Part shown: one piece after another, positions 54,099 through 64,000 of the stretch | Layout of the letters: every line of letters starts with the position of its first letter | Numbering within the stretch: the first letter of the stretch is position 1 | NCBI GenBank assembly: GCA_946122785.1 | Contig: CAMGYJ010000010.1 | Location: 26,701,608 to 26,765,607 of the forward strand | DNA from: Linum tenue | Taxonomy: Eukaryota > Streptophyta > Magnoliopsida > Malpighiales > Linaceae | Direction of reading: 5' to 3' | DNA length: 64,000 nt | Position numbers and translations under genes: made by a program | Notes under the pieces: generated by a model | What the model was told of the DNA's origin: nothing | Database searches by the model: none | What the model saw: only the letters and a program-made list of their open reading frames with translations

Positions 54099-54367
54099 TA
54101 TAGGTGTCAATCGGGCGGGTTCGGGCGGGTTCAATCGGGTTCGCGTTCGAACGGGTTGCGGGTTAGTCGGGTTCGGGTTCATCGGGTTCGGATTCAAACG
54201 GGTTGCGGGTTAGTCGGATTGTGGGTTCATTGGGTTCGGGTTGCGGGTTGTTCAAGTCAGCGCATCGATAACTTACTCATTACTCGTTACCAACTTACAC
54301 ATTTTATTACACTAATACTAATTTAAAATATTTTTCTCAACTTCTTAACCAATTTATTTCTACCTCG

Positions 54368-54398
<31 letters not shown>

Positions 54399-56517
54399 AA
54401 ATTTATCAAAATGTTGAATCAATTTGTATGACTTGCAAACTTGTTAGGTAAAGTACACTAGCTAATAGTAATGGTGATATCAACATTCACAACCAAAAGA
54501 CACCATTAATTGTTTATTTGATATTTTAGTAATATTTCAGTAGTAATTGGATTAAAGTATCTCATTTAGTATAATCATGCAAATATGGTATTTGGCAAAA
54601 ACATAGCGATAAAAGGAGTTATTTCGAAATAACTCATTGCCCAAATAACTTCAGTAAAATGTTGTCAAACAAGTTATCTTTAAAATTGTTCGAATTATCC
54701 TAAAAATTGAACCATTAAAGATTAACTATCAAATTTAGCAAAATTATTGTGACTTCAATCATAACTTACTCAATTACATATATCCTATACACTTAACCTT
54801 ACACTCAATCGATAATATTAAGTTAGTGTATGTTGTTGATCATATACTCTAAACCATCAATACATTATACACTAACCACATACCCTATACTCTAACCATA
54901 TATCCTTATGAGTTTGTGATTTTGCTAGTATAGTTAATTTAAATGTGAAATTCATACTTTGAAATTCATACTCTAACCATATATCCTAATTGCTATACCC
55001 TAACCATATATCCTATAATCTATACTATATACCCTGTACCCTAAACACGTACCATAAACATAAATTAAAAAGAGATCTCCTGCCGTTAAAGACTTCAAAT
55101 GACTTCAAGTGAACATATGTTAATAAAAACTTAGAACCGTAAAAATCATTAATACCTTATAGCCTAACCATATACACCATAAACCATATGTACCTTAACA
55201 ATCGTATGACTGAGTTATTGCAATCGTATGATATAACATGCTAAGTTTAACCCTCATTTTGAAATAAAAGTTCAACACGAACACAAATTAAATGTGTCAA
55301 AATTTTACTAAGTATTGTAAAATAACGATCATATAGTGTTCAAGTTGCAATAAATGTAAAAGCATAGAAAACAAGTAGACAAATTAAGTGATATGTAAAA
55401 AAAATGCTTGTTGTAACTAATGGAAAATTGAGAGGCTAAAATTTTGAAAAACAAAAAAGTTGAAAACACAAAATTTGTTTCCGTTTTTATTTTCACAAAA
55501 AAAAATACTAAATTTTATCTCCTTTATCCTTCCATAAATTAGAAACACTCAATTTTCCCTCTTCTTTCTTTTTCATAAAATTGAAAGAACCAAATTTTCC
55601 TCATTTCTCTTCCATCAAATTAAATAATCAAATTTTCCTCTTTCTTCCTTCATTACACAAAAAGTTGAAAACTCAAAATTTTCATTCTTATTTTTCTTTC
55701 ATAATCAAAAGAACCAAACTTTCCCACTTCTTTCTCTTCTCACATATCAAAACTACCAAAGTTCCCCTTGTTTCTTTTCTAAAAAATTTAAAGAACCAAA
55801 TTTTCGTCTTCTTTCTCTTCCCAAAAAGTTGAATACATCAAAACTTCCCTCTTCTTTTAAAAGCATCAAATTACCAAATACAATTACTTTACTTTATTTA
55901 TGTGTAATTGATAATTTTATTGAATAGTTAAATTAACCAAAATTTTAATTTATATATTATATTAATATTGTCCATTATCTCAATTATTAATTCTTCATTA
56001 TCAATATTGATATTGTGTTGATTTTATATTTCATATTTACTTTTTTAATTTTGTTAAAGAACTTAGTGTCCAAGTGACGTTCATGTTTAAATTTTTGTAA
56101 TTTTCTTAAAATACATAATATCACGTGAGTTTCATATTTTTTAAATTTCCTATACTAAATGAAAAAATAATTTTACCTAAGTTTTGAATGAAAAATTTTA
56201 TTTTGAAAAACTATGTATTGTATAATATAATAATTATTCAATTGGATTAGGTGAAGTTCGGGTTGAGTTGGTCGGGTTACGAGTTAGTCGGGTTCGGATC
56301 AATCAGGTTCGGGTTAATCGGGTTCAGGTTTAATTGGGTTGCAGGTCAATAAGGTTCGGGTTAATCGGGTTGCGGGTTAGTTGGGTTGCGGGTCAATCGG
56401 TTTGCGGGTCGGGCGGGTTACAGGTTGTTGACTTTTAGTCAATTTGGTTTGCGGGCGGGTTGCGGGTCGGGTTAATCGGGCGGGTTAATCGGGTCGGGTT
56501 CTGTGTTGACACATTTA
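54099..56517. mobile_element. Non-autonomous hAT element
   Basis: Perfect 8-bp duplication CTCACCAC (54091-54098 and 56518-56525). The termini TATAGGTGTCAA and, inverted, TAAATGTGTCAA match at 10 of 12 positions. Subterminal arrays of CGGGTTCGGGTT/TAATCGGGTT words (54113-54260 and 56240-56505) are typical hAT transposase-binding regions. The 2.4-kb interior is very AT-rich; 55550-55870 contains a degenerate repeated phrase (AAAAATTGAAAGAACCAAATTTTCC-like). No transposase. Confidence 0.9.
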
Positions 56518-58106
56518 CTCACCACAAATAAATTATTCCGCACCACAAATAGAAGATTGCATATCTTGCACATAGCATCTACAGGCTTGTCTAGATTTAT
56601 GCTTGCAGTATTGCAATCATAATCCTTCCCACCCTCCCCCGCCTTACTTCCATCATCATGCTGCTTCTTTGCCTAATTTTTCACAGCATTTTCACTCTCA
56701 GTTTCGTCACTATTGTCATCGGTCTGATTGCCACTGTCCTCTTTTCCTTCATTCTCTTTGACCCTCAACTCGTTCTGCTTGTTGATATGTTCACAAACCT
56801 TTTAGATTCTTGACTCATATTTATTTGCAGCTCTCAACATGGCTTTACAAGATTCAGAATAATGTTCCTTCAACTCGTAGGCCTACAATCAAAACATAAA
56901 TAGTGGAGAACATTTGCAATCCAACATATGGGAGATCATTCACGCTATAAAGCATGCAAGAAGAAATTATGCATAAAGTTACACGTTCCAAACCAGAATG
57001 TAGATTGCATTTGCACGTACTATACAATATCTCTCACCTCTTCCACTGTTTGAATACCGGTAAGGTCGACATGGACATTGGGGAGGTATGGCTGATCACC
57101 TTCTATATCTATACCAAACTTGTGGATCCATCTTCTTTTCACTATAGCCGACTGCTTGGCATTATCTCCAATGGTGAGGTCTCCCTCATGCAGCGGGGTC
57201 TCAAATTGCTGCTTCGCATCTTTGTAAAGCCTACGCTTGCAAGTTGGAGGCGCATGCCATTTGAAGGGCTGGAGTTCACTCATCAAGAATGGAGTGTTGT
57301 GATATAAATGTAACACCCTACCCTATACGTATTACCTAATCATATTGTTCATACAATTGCAGCGGAAATAATCTCGGGTGTTACATTAATTATCAAAATT
57401 TATCCAAATAAAATTTCGACATGAATTACTCGCGTAATGGGCTAACAGTTCTTGCAACTTATCCTGCAAAATAATTCATCACAAACATATATACACACAA
57501 CCATATGCATTGGCTTTTCTTAGCCATAGCCACACTTTTCATACTCCACAACTGCATACCATACTTATACATACCATAATCGTCACAACTTACACAGTTA
57601 CACAACATATAGACATATCATCAACTTTCTACACCTGTGGATATCTCACACTACATCAGAAGCTAGTATGCACATGAAAAACGTTCTCAAAAATTTTTTT
57701 ACAAAAAGGTGTGGATCACTGGCCAAAATCCCGAGTAGTAGTCCAAGCACAAAATAGTTGAAGACAATACCTCATCCTGCCTTCAACTCCTCGCTCTGCC
57801 CACACCTAAGTACTTGCTACTGCTACTGCTACTACTGATGATCTGCTTACACATAGCATAAGCAGAGAAAAAGGATAAAGAGGGTCAGCTCATAGCTGAG
57901 TGAGATAATCATAGCATCGTGAGTTCATAACAGAGCATACCCCTACCATACATCTAGCAAACAAGCCAAAGCACTAGGATCAGACCTCAGCCATCCAACA
58001 TCCCAATAGGCAAAAGACTCAACCACATTGACTTATGCATATGCATCTTATCATGTTTTACTTATAGGCGCCTGGCTACTCCCATGCTAATAACTCTCCC
58101 GGGAAA

Positions 58107-58285
58107 CATACCCCACATCCCGATGTAGTCATACATACCCCAACATCCCGTCGGATGTGGTCATACATACCCCACACCACTATGGGTGTAGTCATACCCC
58201 GACACCCCTCTGGGTGTGGTCATATCTCGTAAGAAATCTTCAGTCACCACCACATGAGAGGTGTGACTATCATACATATCATAAT
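58107..58285. repeat. Tandem hairpin repeats inside the solo LTR
   Basis: Four units of 26-32 bp, each an imperfect palindrome followed by GTCATACATACC: ACATCCCGATGT, ACATCCCGTCGGATGT, ACACCACTATGGGTGT and ACACCCCTCTGGGTGT. A degenerate fifth (CACCACATGAGAGGTG) is near 58253. Compensating changes are visible between arms (ACATCC with GGATGT, ACACCC with GGGTGT). Confidence 0.75.
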
Positions 58286-59429
58286 AGAGTAATAGCATAG
58301 GGAGCCCTAATTACTATGTAGTTGACCGTGAGACCAAAGTACTCTTACTTGATATCCTTATACATGATCCATATCTCATCTTGCTTAATCATAATTCATT
58401 ACTTGGACATGTTCTTGACCTGGCCACAATTGGCTCAACATAACCAGGAGTCGTATAATTGCACTTCCTCGGGATAAACCCTCGTGCAAGTCATCCTCCT
58501 TAAAACATCATAATATCACCAGGGAATATATATTTTCCCACATGTGCATCCAAATACAACAATCATGAAAAATCATACTCAATCACCTTATCAAACCATC
58601 ATAAGGCATATCAACAGTCAAACCCACAATTTGCAACATATACGAAATCATCAGCATAAACAAGGTCCATATCGATTAGGGCAAGTCAATAATATCATAC
58701 AGCAATCCATGGTTCATCATATAGCATAAAAGTCCATACACCCCTAATCATGCCATTCTAGTTCACCTAGGTCAATTCTAAGCATCAACATAATTATCGT
58801 GATACGACAAACCCGGTATGCCGTGCTAATCCCTCACCAGTTCTGGTCGTTCAAACACCGGTTTAACCTTCCCGTACTAAAACGTCAATTTCACGAACGA
58901 ACCCCGAATTAAAATCCGAGACCGTCCTAACATCCCCTGCAGTATCCCCGTCAATATTAGTTCTAGGCTCCGGGTCAAATTCTTGATAAAAACACATCAA
59001 ACTCTGGCCGGAGCTAAATTCAGCGATTAGGACCCCGACCTAAATAATTGCCGAAATTCAGGGATTAGAACTAGAGGATTGATTACCTCGCTGCAGGAAG
59101 CTCGTATATGAAATTTGGGCTCAATCCGGCTTCCGGATACTCCGAAACCCTAATTTGGCTTATCGGGAATTCAAGAAATTCCTGAACCAAAAACTCGTTT
59201 TAAAGCTCTAAATCGATAAATCACGATGTATAGATGAATTAGGCATTACTTACGGGATTTTTGGATCACTAGGGCTCAAGAATTGAGCTTGGGAATTTTC
59301 CACAGAAGCTTTATGTGCGTGCTCTGCTTCTCTGTAGCTCTCGGTCCAAATAAATGGAACCGAAGAAAGATGATGATGGAAAAAATGGATGGGGGAGGGG
59401 AAATCTTAATATATATGCGGCCCGGCCGC

Positions 59430-59510
59430 TTAATATATATATATATATAATATTATATAATTAATTATATATATAATATTATATAATTAATTATATATAT
59501 AATTAATACG
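59430..59510. repeat. AT-only palindromic tandem repeat
   Basis: Only A and T for about 80 bases, with TATATAATATTATATAATTA repeated twice in tandem and a third partial unit. It is near the end of the solo LTR, just after a CGGCCCGGCCG word. Confidence 0.7.
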
Positions 59511-60413
59511 TATACTTATCTGATCGATAATCCGATTTTTGTTGAAATACAATCAAAACACTCAATTTTAAATCGTGAAATTTCTAGCAACCGTAATATG
59601 AGTTTTGTCGAAACGGGATGTTACAATAAACAAATGAACGGTTATGATTTATGAAGTGATATAAAACAAATACAAGTTCACAAGTCCATCCCAATGCAAA
59701 TTGAAAACACATAACAACAATCACTCACAAATAGAAGATGACTGTCTCCTTTAAAAATGGAGTCCTTCCTCATCGATTCAGACAGAGTCTGATTGAAATG
59801 ATCTGCAACGTGCTTGCACCAGTTAAGCTGGTTGAAGTCATTGATGACGTCTTGTTGCAGAAACTTCAGATATGCCAAGTTCGCTTTCTGTTTTCCATTA
59901 GGGCACAACATAGCATCAAAGGCATAAATGACAAACAAGTCCCTCCATTTACTCGGGTTCTTCTCTCCGAGCAATCCGTCTCTCACATCCGCTAGTTTGG
60001 CGTTCCCTTTGGAAACACATGGAAGACCTAATTTCCTTCCCCATGCACTATTCATCTATGTCGTCATTCGGTTTGTTAAGTCCACTTGGTATTGACCTCG
60101 GGGAAGCCCATACACCCTCCCCACATCCTTCTTTGTTATCTTGAATTTACCATAATGTAGAAGATGGAAAGGCTAGGTATGCACGTTGAAGTTATGTAGA
60201 ATCCATATTATGAGAAGCTTAGATTACTTGGGATGGAACATGTGGCAAACGTCAAGATAACGAAGATGCCAAATTCGTTACATTCTTTGCACTGATTACC
60301 TCTCGAATCCTACTGGGGTTGCATATGTTTCTTTTGTCATATGGTAACTCAAACAATTTCTTTACGCCTTCACTTCCTGCATCTTTTTTTGCTTCTTGTT
60401 TGCCATATTTGCA

Positions 60414-60665
60414 CTACCAGATAACTAATGAAGAACACCAAAAACACGAGAAATCAAACTCCTATATTCGTTAATCAATCAGACCTTAAAAATATCGAAA
60501 GCACACCATAATTATCTAATCCACTGCAGCCACAATGTACTATTTGAACTACCAGATAGCTAATGAAATACACCAGAAATACGAGAAAGCAAACCTCTGT
60601 TCATACCTTAAAGTTTCGAAAGCACACCATAATTATCTAATCCACTGATACCACAATGTACTACT
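60414..60665. repeat. Tandem duplication of about 130 bp
   Basis: Units at 60414-60548 and 60549-60665 both start CTACCAGATA and share CGAAAGCACACCATAATTAT and CTAATCCACTG; the second lacks about 18 bases. It lies just upstream of the N terminus of Ulp1 copy C. Confidence 0.8.
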
Positions 60666-60669
60666 CCAT

Positions 60670-62430
60670 ACCAGAAACCAAGTTAAGCTGATCAGCGACA
60701 ACCACTCTATTGGAGAAGACCACGATTATGGTAAACCACACAACACAATCCAATCAAAGTTGCGGAGGAAAGTATTATAAACCTGATCAAAGACGCCACA
60801 AACGCTCAAAGACATTGAATCCAGTTTTTTACCTCTGGGTTTGAGTGGCGATGAAAGGAATGGACGTTTTCCAACGACTCGGAGTCGTTCGGAGTAGGAA
60901 GTTACGACAACCGACGTTGGGTATGCGCGGAGGGTGATTGACGCGGTTGCGTCTGCGCTCGCGTAGAGAAATAATGCTATGTTTTAGTTGGAGCTAGGTT
61001 TTTCCTAGAAGAGAGAAACAGTTGTTGAGGGGTGCGGGGGAAGCCGGAAGGATGATTTGAACTGATCCACAGCCTTACCTGTTGGACCTGTGGTCCGACC
61101 CACACAGATTCTCAAGACCATTTGAACTGATCAAGCCCACATATGGGAGACACGTTCGATTTCCCACCAAGATCATTTGATTTTTTTGGTTCTAAAAAAC
61201 ATCCATTTGTCGTAAAAACAAATCAACAGTCAATCAACAAGGATGGTGGATTTTTCCCAACTTTTTAGTATTAAAAAAATCACGCCTTCCCCTTATCCTA
61301 ATACGATATCGTTCCAACTAAGTAGTGTATAAAATAGTGTAATGAGATACTTTTAGGAGTTGAGTTGTGCTACTACAACTATTATTTGGTTTGGTTTCCT
61401 TTAACACAATGTGAATACTCAATTGACTTATCTTTAAACCATTAAAATGAAATCACAATTATACCATTGCTAAATCGGTTAACCATTCTTGTAAAGATGA
61501 AGAAGTCCCATTTCTCTTTTTGACTGATTGACAAGCTAGTATTCATAGATAGAATATCATGATTGCAATTTGCAAGCACAATCAATTTCGTAACTAAAAT
61601 TCAATATGAAAACCAACAAATAGAAGAAAGAAAAATAGTTACATAATTATCTGCATAAAAAAATGGAAGCAGAGTTACCATAAAAAGTTGAAAGGTGAAA
61701 ACAATGAATTGGCGAAGTAGATAAAATTAATGCAATTTCAGAAAAATATTATATATGCATCAAATATATTGAGAAAAATATGATCATATTTTTAAACAAA
61801 ATACATATGCAGGTGTATAATCGGGTAGGTTCGGGTCAAGTAGTGAGAAAGTCATGTCTAAATAGAATAGAGATCACTGAACCTACTTAGGTCGGATTTG
61901 GACCGGTATCAACGAGTATGGTTATTTTTCCATCCCTAAATAGAATAGACATCAATGAACTAGGTGTACCCTTTCATCTAAATCTAAATACAAGATTGGG
62001 CTTTATGAATATTATATGTCATGTTTCTTCTTCAAATCACATAAATTTCTATAGGCCATTAAAGTCACTTGTGATCTTCATCGAGAGGACTTCAACCTTC
62101 TTCATATATATTTTGGTAAGCTCGCAGTTCTTTTATGGACATGGAGCTCGTGAGACCTATCCATGTTTCAAAACTTTATATATGGAGAACATTAGTCTTT
62201 AATTACATCAATGTATTCAAAATCGCGCGTTGAAAAATTTTAAAGATTACATTAGTCTTATACTATATTTAGATAAATGAAATTATATAGATCAAAGATT
62301 GGTATACATGAACATGAAGTTCGGGTTTAGGGTTTAAATCTTGATTGAGTATTGTGAAGGAGAAACACCTCATAAACTAAAATAAGGTTTATAAATTTTT
62401 ATACTTTTTATAAAAGAATATCAATTGACA
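60670..62430. other. Spacer, no gene seen
   Basis: Includes the probable 5' end region of Ulp1 copy C (to about 60930, GC-rich on the minus strand) and an AT-rich stretch. Words such as ATCGGGTAGGTTCGGGTC at 61817 and GGTCGGATTTGGACCGG at 61891 recall hAT subterminal motifs, but no ends or duplications were found. The frame 61918-62202 has no recognisable domain. Confidence 0.35.
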
Positions 62431-62439
62431 ATGCCTATG

Positions 62440-62685
62440 GCAGGCGGCTGCGAGAAATAATTATGATTTGGGAGTTTGGGTGGATAGTAGGGTAATAATT
62501 AACGAAAACAAATAGGATTTGGGTGGATAGTAGGGGGAGATGAAGAGCCTAGTGACATGACAGGTGGTTGAGAGGAAAAATAAGTAGATAAAATAAAACG
62601 AATTACGAAAAGTATGTGAGGGGAACGATTTACAGAAAGAAACTAGATTGAAGCCTGCCCTTTGGGCAGGTAATTTTTACGCTAG
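62440..62685 (+). mobile_element. Helitron-type 3' terminus
   Basis: A perfect 7-bp-stem hairpin CCTGCCC-TTT-GGGCAGG (62654-62670) is followed, 11 bases later, by CTAG (62682-62685). This is the standard 3' end of Helitrons (hairpin about 10-12 bases before CTRR). The base after CTAG is A, where canonical Helitron insertions are followed by T, and no 5' TC end has been located, so the left limit is nominal. Repeats of GGGTGGATAGTAGG (62479 and 62521) lie upstream. Confidence 0.45.
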
Positions 62686-62689
62686 ATAT

Positions 62690-63470
62690 ATATCCGGACA
62701 ATAAATAATAAGAATTAACTATGAGAGGGAAAAAATGACCCAATGAAAAATTAAATAATAAACAAACTAATTAGCCAATTTTAGGATATGGCTGCAGTGA
62801 TGGGAGTTACAACGTGCAGTTATCTACCTTTACGTGGGAAATTAAAGCACGCAGTTTTCCTACTTTTACGTCTCATAAAACCTACCCAACACAAGGCCCC
62901 GAAAGACCCTTTTCTTAATCCGCTCTTCCCTCCATAATTGTAGTTTAATATTAGATAGGGTAGAGAGTTGGTTAAAGCGGCCGAATTTTCTTCTATCTAG
63001 ATGATTATGATACTAGTTATAATCATTGTTTCTCAATTGCTGATTTGTTCTTTTCCAACGACAAAAATTGTGAAACTACTTAATTTTGGTCAGGAAATTA
63101 ACTACACATTATTGCATTGTTTAATATATAATTTATTAAGTATTTATGAGGTGAGGTTTAACCATTTATATTCAATTTTGAGCACCCTTTCAGACTTCGA
63201 TGCAAATAAAGTATACCACAACGCAATTATGTACGCAAAAAAAAAACAATTCAAATAAATCACTTCAAAATTAAGCTTCCCCACTAATTGAAGAAAGCGT
63301 ACCACAGTTATATGGTTCTCACACACTCGAAGTAGAATTTGTCAACAAGTTTGTTAATGACCCCACCAAACGAACCACGAACGTTTCCAGAGATTGTTTG
63401 TTGATCGTTCTCTGGCCACCAAATTCATTGTCGACCGATAGATTTCTGAAATTTCGAGATCGCGGTTGTC
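62690..63470. other. Spacer, no gene seen
   Basis: AT-rich. Short open frames at 63001-63258 (plus) and 63319-63558 (minus) have no domain that I recognise and are likely chance. Confidence 0.4.
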
Positions 63471-63509
63471 TACTAAATGCACAAGCTTGGATGGGGGTTT
63501 CTTCTTCAC

Positions 63510-63960
63510 ACCCTCCCTCTGCAACCATGTCCTCTAGCTGTAAGGTATTTCTATGCAAACATACAGTGCAATGGTGTTGCTTCTCGAGCGTTCTCGACTT
63601 TGGTGAATGGTTACAAGATTAGTCTAACTACAGAGTGCCTAGGTCAGATTTTTAAGATTCCAACTAGTGGCATTCCCCTTGTTGAAGAATAAGAGATCGC
63701 TATGTACAGCTTCAGTCTCGCTGAGGAGATGGATGATCTGTTTTGTTGTGATGTCAATCCCAATGAAATTACCCCCATCTCATCTTTCAAACCGTTCCCT
63801 AGGGTCCTTCACCATTTCATCACCCATGTGTTTCTTCCTCGCAGCCACTCGCTTGATGTCGTCACTTAGCTTGATCTGTGGGTGCTCCTCAATGTCTTGG
63901 CTATTCGCAGGCTGTACTATTCACACTTGCTTTTTGAAATCATGGTCTTAGCAAGTATCA
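63510..63960 (+). pseudogene. 'Putative plant transposon protein' domain, broken
   Basis: The plus strand encodes VRYFYANIQCNGVASRAFST, LVNGYKISLTTECLGQIFKI then PTSGIPLV, a TAA, and after the stop, same frame, EEMDDLFCCDVNPNEITPIS, VLHHFITHVFLPRSHSLDVV, a second stop, and VLAIRRLYYSHLLFEIMV with LPFGGY at the window edge. This succession (VRxFYANL, V-x-G-x-x-I-x-L, LHxFIxxxFLPR, LPxGG) is the domain found in Athila-like ORFs and related plant transposons. At least two stops make it a pseudogene. It continues beyond the window. Confidence 0.6.
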
Positions 63961-64000
63961 AGGAATACACTGGGTGTTTGCCATTCGGTGGTTACATTGC

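Larger units (their letters stand above)
57309..59625. mobile_element. 2.3-kb solo LTR (Ty3/gypsy, TGTAACACCC type)
   Basis: Begins TGTAACACCCTACCC, ends CGGGATGTTACA, with a perfect 5-bp duplication ATAAA (57304-57308 and 59626-59630). Long LTRs starting TGTAACACCC are characteristic of large plant gypsy families of the Tekay/Del group; that placement is by signature only. It sits in an intron of Ulp1 copy C. Inside are hairpin repeats at 58107-58225 and an AT-rich palindromic repeat at 59430-59510. No internal domain remains, so it is a recombination product. Confidence 0.88.
52540..60190 (-). pseudogene. Ulp1-like (C48) gene, copy C, interrupted by two elements
   Basis: Read on the minus strand. 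The N-terminal plant-transposon-type region: VGRVYGLPRGQYQVDL..., in-frame TAG, then LADVRDGLLGEKNPSKWRDL, FVIYAFDAMLCPNG and FNQLNWCKHVADHF (60190-59700), ending at a GTGAGT donor. Next exon 57300-57036: TPFLMSELQPFKWHAPPT...VDLTGIQTVEEV, followed by GTGAGA. An acidic Lys/Glu-rich part follows (56880-56560), then 53253-53090 (coiled coil). The C48 catalytic region is 53050-52540: YDLALYFVYWKWIFPHLHDE, HFITSVVNLRDKKFQYLDN and GGNNCCVITMNLAECWEG. The His and one Cys survive, but the usual D-C-G reads N-C-C. A hAT element (54099-56517) and a solo LTR (57309-59625) split it. It is convergent with transposase copy 2. Confidence 0.65.

Noticed and set aside
54099..56517. Telomere-like or satellite array from the CGGGTT words
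   Set aside because: The words cluster only at the two ends of an element with an 8-bp target duplication, which is the known subterminal pattern of hAT elements.
58107..58285. Possible CRISPR-like array
   Set aside because: Units are contiguous imperfect palindromes without unique spacers, in a plant LTR; it is a minisatellite.

Overview
This is a repeat-dominated stretch of a plant nuclear genome, almost certainly a eudicot. The evidence is a captured piece of a TIR-type (TIR-NB-LRR) resistance gene, a gene class absent from monocots, plus plant-type Copia, Athila and FAR1-MULE elements and AT-rich spacers with GT-AG introns. Only one gene looks like an intact ordinary host gene: a secreted glycine-rich protein on the minus strand at 8278-9423. 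A second spliced gene of unknown function (minus, 34635-35652) has clean splice sites but may be truncated or captured.

Region by region. 1-2310: a locus interrupted by a hAT-type element (579-2251). 2507-7329: a young, nearly intact Ty1/copia element whose only obvious lesion is one frameshift. 7330-12460: the glycine-rich protein gene, MITEs and a LINE remnant. 12659-14435: a small LTR element that encodes only Gag. 14723-17457: a Pack-MULE that captured a TIR-NB-LRR fragment and was then hit by an Athila-like solo LTR. 18300-19560: a second copy of the locus at 221-2310, carrying a MULE-type MITE and a dimeric SINE. 19727-26140: two decayed Ulp1-like (C48) protease genes flanking an element that carries an exon-bearing gene fragment. 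27615-30506: a FAR1/MULE transposase pseudogene. 32522-34510: a roughly 1-kb tandem duplication. 37400-40960: a LINE tail and a second copy of the cargo-carrying element, split by an Athila-like solo LTR. 41959-44714: a second FAR1/MULE transposase pseudogene. 44908-52074: an Athila-like element on the minus strand. 52540-60190: a third Ulp1-like gene, split by a hAT element and by a 2.3-kb solo LTR. The right end holds a Helitron-type 3' terminus and a piece of the 'putative plant transposon protein' domain.

How the parts relate. The FAR1 transposases and the Ulp1-like genes belong together: MULEs carrying C48-protease genes are known in plants (KI/Kaonashi type). The right-hand pair is convergent (transposase plus, Ulp1 minus) and was split by the Athila insertion. 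Many insertion events can be ordered from target-site duplications read directly in the sequence: ATAAA, CTCACCAC, CACTC, GGTTC, TTTAATCAA, TAAAAATTAA, AAGTAATAATT and GTACTT. The most unusual signal is a block of short inverted words built on ACGG/CCGT inside every Athila-like LTR. The core is conserved, but the flanking letters differ between LTR subfamilies and are uniform within one copy.
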